DNA of 64,000 bases from Paenibacillus cymbidii (GTDB lineage Bacteria; Bacillota; Bacilli; Paenibacillales; NBRC-103111): contig NZ_SHLX01000001.1 in the NCBI RefSeq assembly GCF_004764705.1, positions 372,001 to 436,000 of the forward strand, given 5' to 3'. Shown here in pieces: positions 22,367 through 31,507 of this stretch; position 1 is the stretch's first letter; each line of letters opens with the position of its first letter. The notes beneath the pieces were generated by a model, which saw only the letters and a list, made by a program, of their open reading frames with translations, was not told the origin of the DNA and did not search any database. Position numbers and translations under genes: made by a program.

Positions 22367-22462
22367 ATTCTATTATCAACTTATATTGCCGAATTGGCAA
22401 GTAGCTGTTGACAAATACCAAAATGGTAATTTAATATGGATTTACAATTGCCAATATGGCAA
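22367..22462. promoter_or_regulatory. Divergent promoters with three palindromic operators (genetic switch)
   Basis: Three inverted repeats are spaced along 77 bases: TTGCCGAATTGGCAA (22386-22400), TACCAAAATGGTA (22416-22428) and TTGCCAATATGGCAA (22448-22462). The first overlaps the -35 (TTGCCA) of a leftward promoter with GATAAT 17 bases on, facing the repressor gene. The second fills the spacer of a rightward promoter, TTGACA (22408-22413) with TAATAT (22432-22437). This is the layout of a repressor-controlled lysogeny switch. Confidence 0.75.
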
Positions 22463-22722
22463 CTGTTGCCGCCGTAGCAAGTTTGTGCTAATACAACAAG
22501 GGAAGGGGAGCCATCGACCCTGATGGGGATGGTTATTAGATTGCGAGTCAGCATGAATTCTCTATTGTAGCGGAACGGGTTACTCATCGGGACGATCGCA
22601 CGGACTGTACGTCGATCACTAGGCCCATTGGCAGAACATTGGCCGGAAAAAGGCAGATCGTTTGCCGACGGATTGGGTATGATGGAAGCAGGCTCGAAGA
22701 TCGCGATAACAGGTGATGCAGT
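22463..22722. other. Gene-poor stretch downstream of the rightward switch promoter
   Basis: The rightward promoter reads into about 260 bases with no convincing plus-strand gene. A very short ORF after GGGGATGG and a fragment ending in GSKIAITGDAVQ lack support. The early lytic genes that should follow such a promoter appear to have been deleted. Confidence 0.4.
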
Positions 22723-23748
22723 TCAGTCATTCTTGCGAGATTCCATTCGTTTGGTTATGACGTCGCCGTACAGTTCGATGACTTTGTCCCGATGGAGAAA
22801 CTCGTTTTTCAGGCGGTAGTATTGATACCCTGCTTTGCCTTCTGCGTGGGACTGGCTAACGTTAAACACTTCGCAAATCGTGTCGTACTGCGGCTTCTCC
22901 AGCTTGCCGTCGCGCTCGAGCAAATCTCTGGCCAGAATCAGCATGCCGGAATAGGCGATATTTTTCGGAATGAGTCCCGGGAAGCCGAACAATTCTGCCA
23001 GTACGCTCATGCGCCGATGCACGATATTTTTCTGCGCATGCTGCAGATGGCCGGTCTGTGTTACGGAGGAACGAATGATAAAATCGTTCACCACCAGGTT
23101 GGCGGTCGTGACTTTCGCCCGTTTGCTCACTTGGCCGTTGCGGCGCAAATAAGTCGACTGTGCATGGGCTCGCAAACAGAGCGCAATGCATGCCTTGCTT
23201 ACCGTCAGCTTGCGGGTGCAACCGTCGGCGCTTCGCAGCGTCAGTTCGTTCGTGGACGGATGAATGTCGTGAATCGTCAAGTTCAGCAATTCGCTGTTGC
23301 CGTCGCCGCCGACGCCTTCCATCAGCAGCTTGATCAGTACGGCGTCTTGCGCGTTGCGGCAGCCGGCTACGATCGTTTCCAATTCGTCTTCGGTAAAATA
23401 TTGTTTCCGGCTGCCGTCGACGAATTGATCGTACCAGGCGGGCGCAACATGATGCAGCGGATTGTTCGTGCGGCGAAGGTTGCGTTGCAACGCCCAATCG
23501 AGATAGTTGGCCAAAGTGGATCCGTTTTGCCTGCTGGCGTTCCGCTTGGCCGGAGCAAGCGAGCGTAGCAGACGGCATAGTTGTTCCTCGTCGAAATCAT
23601 ACAAGTCTTTGCCAATTTCGGCTTCAAGCGCTTGAGATGCCTTAAACAAGCGCGAGAAGGTTCGGCTTGTGGCAGGTTGAAAGGAAAGCAGATAGTCGTT
23701 CTTCACCGTTTCGTTGTAAAATCCGTGCTGATAAATGACATTTGCCAT
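22723..23748 (-). CDS. Tyrosine-recombinase-fold protein, MrpR-like lytic repressor
   Basis: A 341-residue protein; ATG 23748 has a GGAG upstream. Its layout is that of a phage integrase: an N-terminal SAM-like domain (residues 1-110) and a C-terminal catalytic-like domain with TEDELETIVAGC, DAVLIKLLMEGVGG and LLNLTIHDI. The R-H-R-Y residues of an active recombinase are not recognisable at their usual places. This resembles YopR/MrpR of SPbeta-type phages, a degenerate recombinase that works as master repressor of lytic genes. That role is inferred from overall resemblance; it could be an inactive integrase. It is transcribed away from the zinc-ribbon gene at 23908. Confidence 0.6.
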   Translation of the reverse strand: MANVIYQHGFYNETVKNDYLLSFQPATSRTFSRLFKASQALEAEIGKDLYDFDEEQLCRLLRSLAPAKRNASRQNGSTLANYLDWALQRNLRRTNNPLHHVAPAWYDQFVDGSRKQYFTEDELETIVAGCRNAQDAVLIKLLMEGVGGDGNSELLNLTIHDIHPSTNELTLRSADGCTRKLTVSKACIALCLRAHAQSTYLRRNGQVSKRAKVTTANLVVNDFIIRSSVTQTGHLQHAQKNIVHRRMSVLAELFGFPGLIPKNIAYSGMLILARDLLERDGKLEKPQYDTICEVFNVSQSHAEGKAGYQYYRLKNEFLHRDKVIELYGDVITKRMESRKND

Positions 23749-23827
23749 AAGTTGGCACGCTCCGATTGTCAAGTTATTGCCTTACGGGAAAGGTCGCACA
23801 AATTTCGGGCATACGAATTCGCAATCG

Positions 23828-23855
23828 TATTGCCCGTTGATAGCCATAGTATAAT
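23828..23855 (+). promoter_or_regulatory. Promoter ahead of the HTH/zinc-ribbon gene
   Basis: TATAAT (23850-23855) with TATTGC 16 bases upstream. The -35 match is weak. Confidence 0.45.
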
Positions 23856-23907
23856 TTTGAATCGGCCCTACGTCAATATTAAAAATAAAATAAACGAGGT
23901 GATCCTA

Positions 23908-24447
23908 ATGTCCGATCCTTATGCCGAACTGCAACGCGCCGAAGGCAAGTATCGAAACGCGACGTTCAGCGATACGGATTGCATCAAAGGCTTGATCAAG
24001 CTGCGCAGCTCGCTGGATATTCTTCGTGAGAGCAGGAACGACTCGCCATGGGACGCTGCATCGGCGTCAGCGTTCAATACGGAGCTTGTGTGCCTGTATG
24101 CCGATCTGGACAAGCTGATTGCCAGAAGCCGATTGTCGAACAAGCAGCAATTCATTCTCGAACGATTGATGGATGGCTGGCATGAAGATGAGATCGCAAC
24201 GCTTTTCAGGCAAAGGGTCAATCGTATTTATGCCATGCTCGATACGGCTTGCGACAAGATCAAGCGGGAGAACGATTTGATGTGGAAACACGAATTTGTG
24301 TTCATTCACTATGTAAGGATGAATTCGGGGACAAAACGCTGCTCCGGCTGCGGGAACGAATGGCCAAGGCATGAAGATTTCTACCGCAAACGTTCGGACG
24401 GCAAAGGGGACGGTTATTACGGCAAATGCAGGAGGTGCGGGCGGTGA
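23908..24447 (+). CDS. HTH and zinc-ribbon protein, putative phage late regulator
   Basis: A 179-residue protein; ACGAGGTGAT precedes ATG 23908. Residues about 70-120 (LSNKQQFILERLMDGWHEDE...) look like a sigma-factor region 4 or ArpU-type helix-turn-helix. The C terminus is a compact zinc ribbon, CSGCGNEW about 20 residues ahead of CRRCGR. ArpU-like proteins turn on late genes in Gram-positive phages; position just before the structural genes suits this. No experimental homologue is recognised with certainty. Confidence 0.55.
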   Translation: MSDPYAELQRAEGKYRNATFSDTDCIKGLIKLRSSLDILRESRNDSPWDAASASAFNTELVCLYADLDKLIARSRLSNKQQFILERLMDGWHEDEIATLFRQRVNRIYAMLDTACDKIKRENDLMWKHEFVFIHYVRMNSGTKRCSGCGNEWPRHEDFYRKRSDGKGDGYYGKCRRCGR

Positions 24448-24513
24448 CGCAATCAGCGGCACAAATTCGGGGGAGCGCGCAGTATATTGGAGAAAGTGAA
24501 GGAGGTGAAACTA

Positions 24514-25461
24514 ATGCGCTATACGTTTCGAACGCCGGCCGGCAACAAAACGCTGGTCACGAATCGATTCATGTCCGAGGAAGAGCGAATGGAGCTTTGG
24601 TTGACGGTCATCTACCAACCCTTCGAGGAATGGCTGCTGCAGCATAAGCATTCGTCATTGGCTCGCAGGCTCTTGAGCGATTGCGCCAATTACTTGATCA
24701 AGGATACGAACGGCGGTACAACCCTAACTCCCCGCAAAATCGAACAAGTACGCATGCGAGAGCTGACACTGAGCTCGTTGCGCAGCAGCGATCAAGCCTC
24801 GGACAGCTTCGGCGACAACGACGGCGTCCATGCGGACAATGCCCGCCATGCGGCTCAAGGGGATGCGGGCGACCGGTTTCAACGGTCCATCTATCATCTG
24901 AGGAAACAGGAGCAAGACAGGCAACGCCATGCTTCCCAAAATCAGCGCAGACGATACGTCCAATCGCGCGCATGGCGCATGGCCAAGCTTTATTCGACGC
25001 CGAAAACGACAACCTATGTTGTCGATCAGGTGGGGGAAGAACGGAACGTATTCAGCCAACCGGTCGTCGATGTCAGAACTGTCACCGTCGGCGGTCACAA
25101 AGGCATCGTCGGAATCCGGCAACCTTACGTTGCCCAGTGGTGCGTGATCGATACCGAAGGCTGTTTTACGTTTCATGGGACCCGGTATACCATATCGCCC
25201 AAGCTCAGGCGCTACCGGGTATCCGACAAATGGAACGGAAGCGTCGCTGCGGAACGGCGTGCGGCGTATGGCGGAAGCAAACCTCCTTCGCTCCATGACG
25301 TTTCGTCTCCTGCGGCGGATTGGACGAATCGGGCCGTTATGGATCGGATCCTCTGTTTTCGAATCGACGAGCGATCCTATTTTTTTGACCAGAATATAAA
25401 TAAAATAAATAAGAAATACATAAGGGCTATCGAGTCCGCCGCAGGAATTGAATTCCGATGA
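24514..25461 (+). CDS. Hypothetical protein of the prophage island
   Basis: A 315-residue protein with a very strong AAGGAGGTGAAA ribosome binding site ahead of ATG 24514. The middle (about residues 85-150) is charged and Gln/Arg-rich, and the C terminus ends with Asn/Lys-rich KINKINKKYIRA. It has no signal peptide, membrane segment or known catalytic motif. It could be a virion or assembly protein because it lies directly before the tail genes, but the sequence does not show this. The end of the gene turns AT-rich. Confidence 0.6.
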   Translation: MRYTFRTPAGNKTLVTNRFMSEEERMELWLTVIYQPFEEWLLQHKHSSLARRLLSDCANYLIKDTNGGTTLTPRKIEQVRMRELTLSSLRSSDQASDSFGDNDGVHADNARHAAQGDAGDRFQRSIYHLRKQEQDRQRHASQNQRRRYVQSRAWRMAKLYSTPKTTTYVVDQVGEERNVFSQPVVDVRTVTVGGHKGIVGIRQPYVAQWCVIDTEGCFTFHGTRYTISPKLRRYRVSDKWNGSVAAERRAAYGGSKPPSLHDVSSPAADWTNRAVMDRILCFRIDERSYFFDQNINKINKKYIRAIESAAGIEFR

Positions 25462-25525
25462 ATAGGCGTCAACAAGCCGGATGGAACCTTGAATCCTATT
25501 AAAAACAAACAGGAGATGATGAATT

Positions 25526-26320
25526 ATGGCAGCACCACAACAATATGCCGTTCGCGAGGTTGCACTCGCCACTTTCTACGATATCAAAACGGGCAAGGCC
25601 CGCGTTCAACTGCAAAATCTGAAAACGTCGGGTTTGGAGAACAGCGCCGAAACGGTTTATGCCCGCGGCGGCCGCGGCAATGCCAAAATTGTCGGGTTTT
25701 CTTCCAACCGCGAAACGAAGGTAAAGCTGCAGGATGCGCTGATTACAAACGAAGTGCTGGCCATGCTGACGTCGAGCAACGTTGCCGTCGCTTCGGCAAA
25801 TATTTACCAACGCGACGAATTGGTCGTTCATACCAATGCGGCTTCGTTGAAATTCACCCCTGCGGCAACCGGCAGCCTAATCAGCGTGTACAAGCTGAAT
25901 GCCGACGGTACTCATGGCACGGAACTCACTTATACAGCCTTGACGGTTTCGTCCGGCAAATATGCCATCAGCGGCAAGACGCTTAGCTTCTTCGCCAGCG
26001 AAATCGCCGACGGGGCGAAAGTGGTCGCCTACTATAAGACCGAAACCGGCCAAGACGCCAGTTCGATCACCGTTTCGTCCGACAAATTCGCCGGCTCGTT
26101 CAAAATCGTGCTCGATTGCCTCGTGCGCGATGCTTACACGAAGCAGGACTATGCCGCGCAAATCGTCATCAATAACGCCAAGCTGCTCGACAATTTCAAA
26201 TTCAGCATGGCCTCCACGGGCGATCCGACAATGCTCGACATTGAACTGGATGTTTTGAAGCCGATCAGCGGCAACGATATGTGGACGATCACCGTCTACG
26301 ACGAATCGCAGCTTTCCTGA
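25526..26320 (+). CDS. Putative tail tube / major tail protein
   Basis: A 264-residue protein beginning MAAPQQYAVREVALATFYD; AGGAGATG lies before ATG 25526. The N-terminal half (KTSGLENSAETVYARGGRGNA, then SNRETKVKLQDALI) has the strand order of phage tail tube proteins. Residues about 100-180 resemble an inserted Ig-like domain (YTALTVSSGKYAISGKTLSF). The C-terminal part contains DMWTITVYDE. The assignment rests on position before Dit and Tal and on general resemblance. A hairpin after the gene may cut down transcription into Dit. Confidence 0.5.
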   Translation: MAAPQQYAVREVALATFYDIKTGKARVQLQNLKTSGLENSAETVYARGGRGNAKIVGFSSNRETKVKLQDALITNEVLAMLTSSNVAVASANIYQRDELVVHTNAASLKFTPAATGSLISVYKLNADGTHGTELTYTALTVSSGKYAISGKTLSFFASEIADGAKVVAYYKTETGQDASSITVSSDKFAGSFKIVLDCLVRDAYTKQDYAAQIVINNAKLLDNFKFSMASTGDPTMLDIELDVLKPISGNDMWTITVYDESQLS

Positions 26321-26344
26321 TTTGCGCACGAATCAAGAATCGGA

Positions 26345-26371
26345 AGGGCAGGAGCATTGCTCCCGCCCTGA
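26345..26371 (+). terminator. Hairpin after the tail tube-like gene
   Basis: GGGCAGGAGC pairs with GCTCCCGCCC (one mismatch), with a weak T-rich stretch about ten bases on. It may act as a partial terminator that lowers tail-tip expression relative to the tube protein. Confidence 0.5.
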
Positions 26372-26475
26372 TTCCGACATTTTGTCTCAAACGACGGCGG
26401 TAAACGTTCCACGTCATGCGCCGTGGTTTGAGCCAAAATCGGCACGGTTACGTTTTAATCTATTACGGAAAGCAG

Positions 26476-27255
26476 GTGTGCAGCATCGATTCGATTCATT
26501 TTACCTACAATGGGATTCATTCGGAAACGATGGGCGTCTATTTGGTCAAGTTGGGAGGGGGCATGTACAAGTCGCCGTTTCTCGCCGAACAGGAAATTAT
26601 CGGTGAAACTGTGCCTGGCGTCGATACGCCGTATTTTTACGGCTTGAAGCGGACGCCGCTGAAGCTGTCGCTTGTGCTGGCAAGCGTCGATTCTGCGTTC
26701 TGGACGTTCGAGAAACGACGGGAAGTTGCGGCTTGGCTTGACAGCGGGGCGTTCGCCGAATTTTATACAGCGGATCAAGAGGACAAGCGCTTCTTCCTGC
26801 TCTACGAAGGCGGCATCGACTTGACGACCAACGGCTCGCAGGAAGGTTATGTCGAAGTGCAGTTCCGCAACATTTCTCCTTATACGTATTCGCCGGTGCA
26901 GTATCGATTCAACGATTTTTCCGCGATTTCGTCACCCGTGGCATTTACGTTCGATAACAAAGGGAATGCGGAGTTGTATCCACAATCGTTGACCATCCGG
27001 AAGTTCGGCGCCGGCAACGTGTCCGTTCTGAATAATAGCGACGGCGGCAGGGAATTCAAATTTACGGGTTTGACCGACGGGGAGACGCTCGTTGTCGAGA
27101 ACGACGTTCGCCGTATTGTCACTTCGTTGCCGAATACGTACCGATACGATGCATTCAACGGCAATTATTTAAAACTCGTTTACGGTGTCAATCATTTGCT
27201 TATCACGGGTTCTTGCAGCCTGGAGTGGCATTATCGTTATGCATTCAAAGGGTAA
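26476..27255 (+). CDS. Distal tail protein (Dit-like)
   Basis: About 259 residues from GTG 26476 (VCSIDSIHFTYNG), preceded by GGAAAG; an upstream ATG at 26416 lacks a ribosome binding site. The N-terminal half has the Dit/gp19.1 pattern: GVYLVKLGGG, then LKRTPLKLSLVLAS and WTFEKRREVAAWLDSGAFAEF. The C-terminal half is a galectin-like beta-sandwich region. Dit forms the hexameric hub at the tail tip that joins the tube to Tal. It lies 15 bases ahead of the Tal gene. Confidence 0.78.
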   Translation: MCSIDSIHFTYNGIHSETMGVYLVKLGGGMYKSPFLAEQEIIGETVPGVDTPYFYGLKRTPLKLSLVLASVDSAFWTFEKRREVAAWLDSGAFAEFYTADQEDKRFFLLYEGGIDLTTNGSQEGYVEVQFRNISPYTYSPVQYRFNDFSAISSPVAFTFDNKGNAELYPQSLTIRKFGAGNVSVLNNSDGGREFKFTGLTDGETLVVENDVRRIVTSLPNTYRYDAFNGNYLKLVYGVNHLLITGSCSLEWHYRYAFKG

Positions 27256-27270
27256 CGGAGGAAATCTAAC

Positions 27271-30200
27271 ATGCTGAACAGCGTAAATTTCCAGCAAACG
27301 CCGGAGCAGGTACGGCTGTTCCTCTGTTTGCCGGACCAAACGACGATCGCGGAATTGCAGTCGGCGTATCGCCGCACTCATACGAAGCATTATGGGGGGA
27401 TCGATCAGCTCGTCTTTTCACTGCCATACCGGGTGAAAGCGGACATGAAGTTTGTGCGCAATCCGGATGTCGATCTGATCAACGGCGATTATTTGATTCG
27501 GCTGGAGCAGAACGGCGACCCGACGTATTTCGTCATCTCCAAATACCACAATACGTTGAGCGACGGCAAACAGGCAATGGAAGTGGAATGCCAGTCATTG
27601 CCGTACGAGTTGCGCAACAAAATTGTTCCGATCTACGCCGAGCAGAAAATGCTGTACGATTTCATCGGCACCAACAGTGTTTTGCATGATACGCTTCTGC
27701 GGTTGACCGAATGGACGGTAGATTATTGCGATGCGCAGGCGGCGGTGAAGCAGCGTCAATTCGATGTGTCGCAAATGACGATGCTCGATTTTTTGTTCCA
27801 GGTGGCGGAGACGTACAATGTGATTCCCGTTTTTGATACGATCCAGCGCCGCGTCTCCTTTTACCGGGAAGAAGATTACGGCTCCGATAAGGGGCTTGTT
27901 ATCGACGAACGGTATTTGAAAAGCATCGAAGAGCAGGAAAACCACGAAGACATCGTCACCCGGTTGTACGGGTACGGCAAGGAACGGCTCTCATTCGCAG
28001 CGGTCAATCCCACCGGTGCGGAGTATATCGAAGATTTTTCCTATTACATGTATCCGTTCGAACAAGACGACGAAGGAAATGTACTGCGCCATTCGCAGTT
28101 TATGAGCGATAGTTTGTGCCGGGCGTTGCTTGCTTACCGGGAAACGGTAGAATCTCACCGTAACAGTTTGCACAATCTGTTAGTAGCAAGGGCAGGGCTG
28201 GTCGAACAACAGGGCCCGCTGAATGTCCAGTTGTTTTCCTTGACTGCGGATCTTGACACGATCAATGCCAATATCAATGTAAACATTCGCAGCAATCTCG
28301 ATTTGACCGTCTTGAATGCGCAGAAGGTCGTCAAACTGGATGCGCTTAAAGCCAAGCAGCGCGAAATCGACGAAGCGACAGCGGACATCGGTTCCGTCAC
28401 GATTGACATTACGATTACACATGCGGCGACCGCGGCGGGAACGATTCGCTTGCATATTGGCAGCGAACTGCCAATTGAAGCGACGGTATCGGCCGGCGAT
28501 TCGGTCGCCGTTGTAGCCGGCAAGCTGTACGCCGCTGTTGCCGCCTTGTATCCGACGTATGCCAATGAACGTTATGTGCTGCTGCGGCCTACGTTCACGG
28601 CGACGATCAGCGGCGCCGTAGTTGCTATCACTTATTTTACGGCGGCGGAGGCAAACGATTGTCCGGTTCTGTTTACCGATGCTGCAGCGACAGGCGTAGC
28701 TGTGACCAGCACCGTTTCCGATCGCGGCGTTGATAATCAGATGGCGGCGATCAAGCGTCAGCTTGCCGTTCCGAATAACTTTACCGCCGAACAGATTGTC
28801 GAGCGCAACCGGTTCATCAAAGAAAAAGTATGGTCAGACAGCAAGTATATCGATGCACAAGATTTGTACGAAGAAGGAATTCGGCGTCTGGCATCCGTGT
28901 CGCAGCCGATTCTGACATACAGTATATCTTCCGTTGACTTTCTGAGTGCAATCAATACGCCGCACGATTGGGATCGGTTGCCGATCGGCTCCGTCGTTAC
29001 TGTCCAGTATGCGCCCTTCGGCATCAACGCAAAAGTGAAAGCCAAACAGAAGAGAAATCAAACGCCGGCCAAGCAGCTGAAGGCGAAGGTCATCACGATC
29101 GAGCATGATTTGGACGGTTATGAGATAACACTCACAATCGCCAATTACAAACAAATCAAAAGCGGGTTTCTCAAATTCGGCGATCTTGTCAAATCGATTG
29201 CTTCCACCAGCGCGACAGTCGATTTTAACAAAGATGTATGGGGCCTGGCCAAAGAGGCCAATGATGCGGTAAGCCAAGTATTGAACCGGGAGTGGGATGC
29301 CGCCAAACGGGCCGTTACCGGCGACGCCGACAATAGCGTTGTCATCGACAAGCGCGGCATTACGCTGACCGATCCGCAGACGGTGAACAACATCCTGCGC
29401 ATGACCAACGGCGTGATCGCCATGAGCAGCGACGGCGGCAACAGCTTCAAGACCGGCATTACGGGAAGAGGGATAGTGGCGGAGAAGCTGTTCGGCACCT
29501 TGACAGCTTCTACCCAGTTGACCATCACCAACGCCGCCGGCAACTTTACAGTCGACAGCGACGGCGTTGTCATCCAAGACATGAGCTTGTCGATTACAAG
29601 AAGCGGCAACAAGAGCCGGATTTTGCTCGACCCGCTTAACGGCTTGCGGCTGCAGGCCAACACCGGTACTGTGAGTCCGATCTGGACCGATCGTCTCGCC
29701 GCCGATTCAGAAGGCAATTTGCTCATGACCGGCCATTTTCAAACCGGCAGCGGCGCCAGCCTGTTCAAGGTTGACGGCGACGGGTTGTACATGGGGGGGA
29801 GCACTCCTGCCACGGCAAAATTCAAGGTGAATTTGAGTGGCGATGCGGTAGCCAATTCGATTACGCTGACCGATCCGGATATTACGGTGGGAAGCAACGG
29901 CTCCGTTCTGAAAATCGATAAAACGAACGGCATTTGGCTGGGAAGCAATTCGTTTGCAACCGCGCCATTCTCCGTTTCATTAGCGGGTGCGGTAACGGCA
30001 ACCAACTTAAAGATTTCGACCACGCAGGTGAATGGACTGGGCAGTTTGGCCACGAAGAGTGCCGTAAATTGGAGCGCGGATATTTCCGGATCGGGAAAAC
30101 CGGCCGATAATGCGGATCGGACGGAAACGACGATTAATAATGGTTTGGTAACGACCGGCAGACTGGAGGTTGGCACAGGCGCATATGGTTCGGTGAATGC

Positions 30201-30768
30201 GGGGATCAACGGTTCCGGCACGGCCTCAACGAGCGTTCGATTCTGGGCGGGAAATACGTTTGCCAGTTCCTCAACTGCTCCGTTTAGAGTCTTGCAGGAC
30301 GGCAGATTATTTGCAAGTCAGGCCACGATTAGCGGGGAAATCAACGCAACTTCAGGCAAATTCACCGGTAGTATTTTGAGTGAAGCAACTATTACCGGTG
30401 GTACGTTCGTTGGTGGAACCATAAAAACTGCATCCTCCGGAAAAAGGATGCAGCTTGACACTAACGGGATACGTTCTTTTAACGAATTTGAGGAACTGAA
30501 TGGTCTGGTCATCAGCAGCGGAAATTTCACCAACATCGATTTTTATTATCGAGGAACAAACAGAGGCGGAATTTCCCAGGCAGCGAATGCAGTATTTCTT
30601 ACAACAAAAGGAACTCCAACAAGCGGTGCGGATCTGATCATTAGGGCAGAATCTTCAAATGCATACGGTGCAATTGAAATTACACCGGGTACTGCTGCTT
30701 CAGTTAAAGCTAACGGTCGTTGGGAGTTTACAGGTTCTGTAAGCGGTATAACAGCAATGTTTGCATAG
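27271..30768 (+). CDS. Tail-tip protein (Tal/prophage endopeptidase-tail family)
   Basis: A 1165-residue protein; GGAGG precedes ATG 27271. Residues 1-330 match the N-terminal domain of phage minor structural/Tal proteins (YRVKADMKFVRNP, DYLIRLEQNGDPTYFVISKY, EEQENHEDIVTRLYGYGK). An inserted beta domain lies at about 370-485. The T4-gp27-like fold resumes (LPIGSVVTVQYAPFG, KAKVITIEHDLDGYEITL) and a long beta-rich spike region with NGI-WLGSN and SATSGKFTGS-like repeats ends the protein. No lytic active-site motif is evident, so it is probably a structural spike. Base composition shifts to AT-rich over the last 500 bases. Confidence 0.8.
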   Translation: MLNSVNFQQTPEQVRLFLCLPDQTTIAELQSAYRRTHTKHYGGIDQLVFSLPYRVKADMKFVRNPDVDLINGDYLIRLEQNGDPTYFVISKYHNTLSDGKQAMEVECQSLPYELRNKIVPIYAEQKMLYDFIGTNSVLHDTLLRLTEWTVDYCDAQAAVKQRQFDVSQMTMLDFLFQVAETYNVIPVFDTIQRRVSFYREEDYGSDKGLVIDERYLKSIEEQENHEDIVTRLYGYGKERLSFAAVNPTGAEYIEDFSYYMYPFEQDDEGNVLRHSQFMSDSLCRALLAYRETVESHRNSLHNLLVARAGLVEQQGPLNVQLFSLTADLDTINANINVNIRSNLDLTVLNAQKVVKLDALKAKQREIDEATADIGSVTIDITITHAATAAGTIRLHIGSELPIEATVSAGDSVAVVAGKLYAAVAALYPTYANERYVLLRPTFTATISGAVVAITYFTAAEANDCPVLFTDAAATGVAVTSTVSDRGVDNQMAAIKRQLAVPNNFTAEQIVERNRFIKEKVWSDSKYIDAQDLYEEGIRRLASVSQPILTYSISSVDFLSAINTPHDWDRLPIGSVVTVQYAPFGINAKVKAKQKRNQTPAKQLKAKVITIEHDLDGYEITLTIANYKQIKSGFLKFGDLVKSIASTSATVDFNKDVWGLAKEANDAVSQVLNREWDAAKRAVTGDADNSVVIDKRGITLTDPQTVNNILRMTNGVIAMSSDGGNSFKTGITGRGIVAEKLFGTLTASTQLTITNAAGNFTVDSDGVVIQDMSLSITRSGNKSRILLDPLNGLRLQANTGTVSPIWTDRLAADSEGNLLMTGHFQTGSGASLFKVDGDGLYMGGSTPATAKFKVNLSGDAVANSITLTDPDITVGSNGSVLKIDKTNGIWLGSNSFATAPFSVSLAGAVTATNLKISTTQVNGLGSLATKSAVNWSADISGSGKPADNADRTETTINNGLVTTGRLEVGTGAYGSVNAGINGSGTASTSVRFWAGNTFASSSTAPFRVLQDGRLFASQATISGEINATSGKFTGSILSEATITGGTFVGGTIKTASSGKRMQLDTNGIRSFNEFEELNGLVISSGNFTNIDFYYRGTNRGGISQAANAVFLTTKGTPTSGADLIIRAESSNAYGAIEITPGTAASVKANGRWEFTGSVSGITAMFA

Positions 30769-30769
30769 A

Positions 30770-31402
30770 TTAGGGAGTCCTTAGGTTCAGATCTTGATTT
30801 TCGGTGTTGATTCCCAAATCTCTGAATGTCATGACGACAGATTGGTTATAGATGAAATCAAATCGCAATCGAAGCATCTCTTCAGTTGTTAATTGAAGCA
30901 ATAAATCGGCAGCAGATTTTTCAACAGAATTACAAAAAGTAAGTTGCATATCTTTCTGTTTTATCCTCTTGTACAAATCGTAATCATTGTCGGTCATGTA
31001 ATAGAAAGCAACATTCTTATCGCGATCATAAACAACATGATGCTCTCTGGAATTTACAAACGCGACGAACTCTGGAGATTCTCTTGTAACTTCAGATTCA
31101 TCCTTGGTCGTATTTTCGTTTTTCGAATCTACCTTTGGTGTTGTCGACATTTCCACCGTTTGAGTGGTGTCGTTCCATTCCACACCCAAACCGGTTATTG
31201 TGGCAACATCGCGCAGCTTCAAATAAGTACTGCCATCCACCATAACAGGTGAGCTTTCGAAAGTCACTTTCTGTCCATCCAAAGTGATGGGCAAACCAGG
31301 CCGTAAGTAAGCCTCGATTTTTTGTAAACCATCTTCGGCCATCACTTGAACAGAAACCATTAATGCGGCGCCTGCAAGAGCACCAATCAAATATTTTCGC
31401 AT
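30770..31402 (-). CDS. Secreted protein with copper amine oxidase N-terminal domain
   Basis: A 210-residue protein on the opposite strand inside the tail operon. GGAGG precedes the ATG at 31402. A signal peptide (MRKYLIGALAGAALMVSVQVMA) is followed by a short stalk domain of the copper amine oxidase N-terminal type (ITLDGQKV, DGSTYLKLRDVATITG, WNDTTQTVEM). The last 110 residues, after an acidic linker, are unknown. Such domains are common in Paenibacillus surface proteins. Opposite orientation, own ribosome binding site and AT-rich sequence mark it as a 'moron', a cargo gene that may be expressed from the lysogen. Confidence 0.78.
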   Translation of the reverse strand: MRKYLIGALAGAALMVSVQVMAEDGLQKIEAYLRPGLPITLDGQKVTFESSPVMVDGSTYLKLRDVATITGLGVEWNDTTQTVEMSTTPKVDSKNENTTKDESEVTRESPEFVAFVNSREHHVVYDRDKNVAFYYMTDNDYDLYKRIKQKDMQLTFCNSVEKSAADLLLQLTTEEMLRLRFDFIYNQSVVMTFRDLGINTENQDLNLRTP

Positions 31403-31507
31403 GTTTGCGTTCCTCCGATTTTCATTTCGATCCATATTGTACCATTCATGCTTCAGTAGGTAAATAATAAATATGCGCCAATCCCAAGCGAACAGGAGGT
31501 GGCTAGT

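Noticed and set aside
22628..22819. A 63-codon plus-strand ORF beyond the switch
   Set aside because: It runs into the antisense of the MrpR-like gene and has no ribosome binding site.
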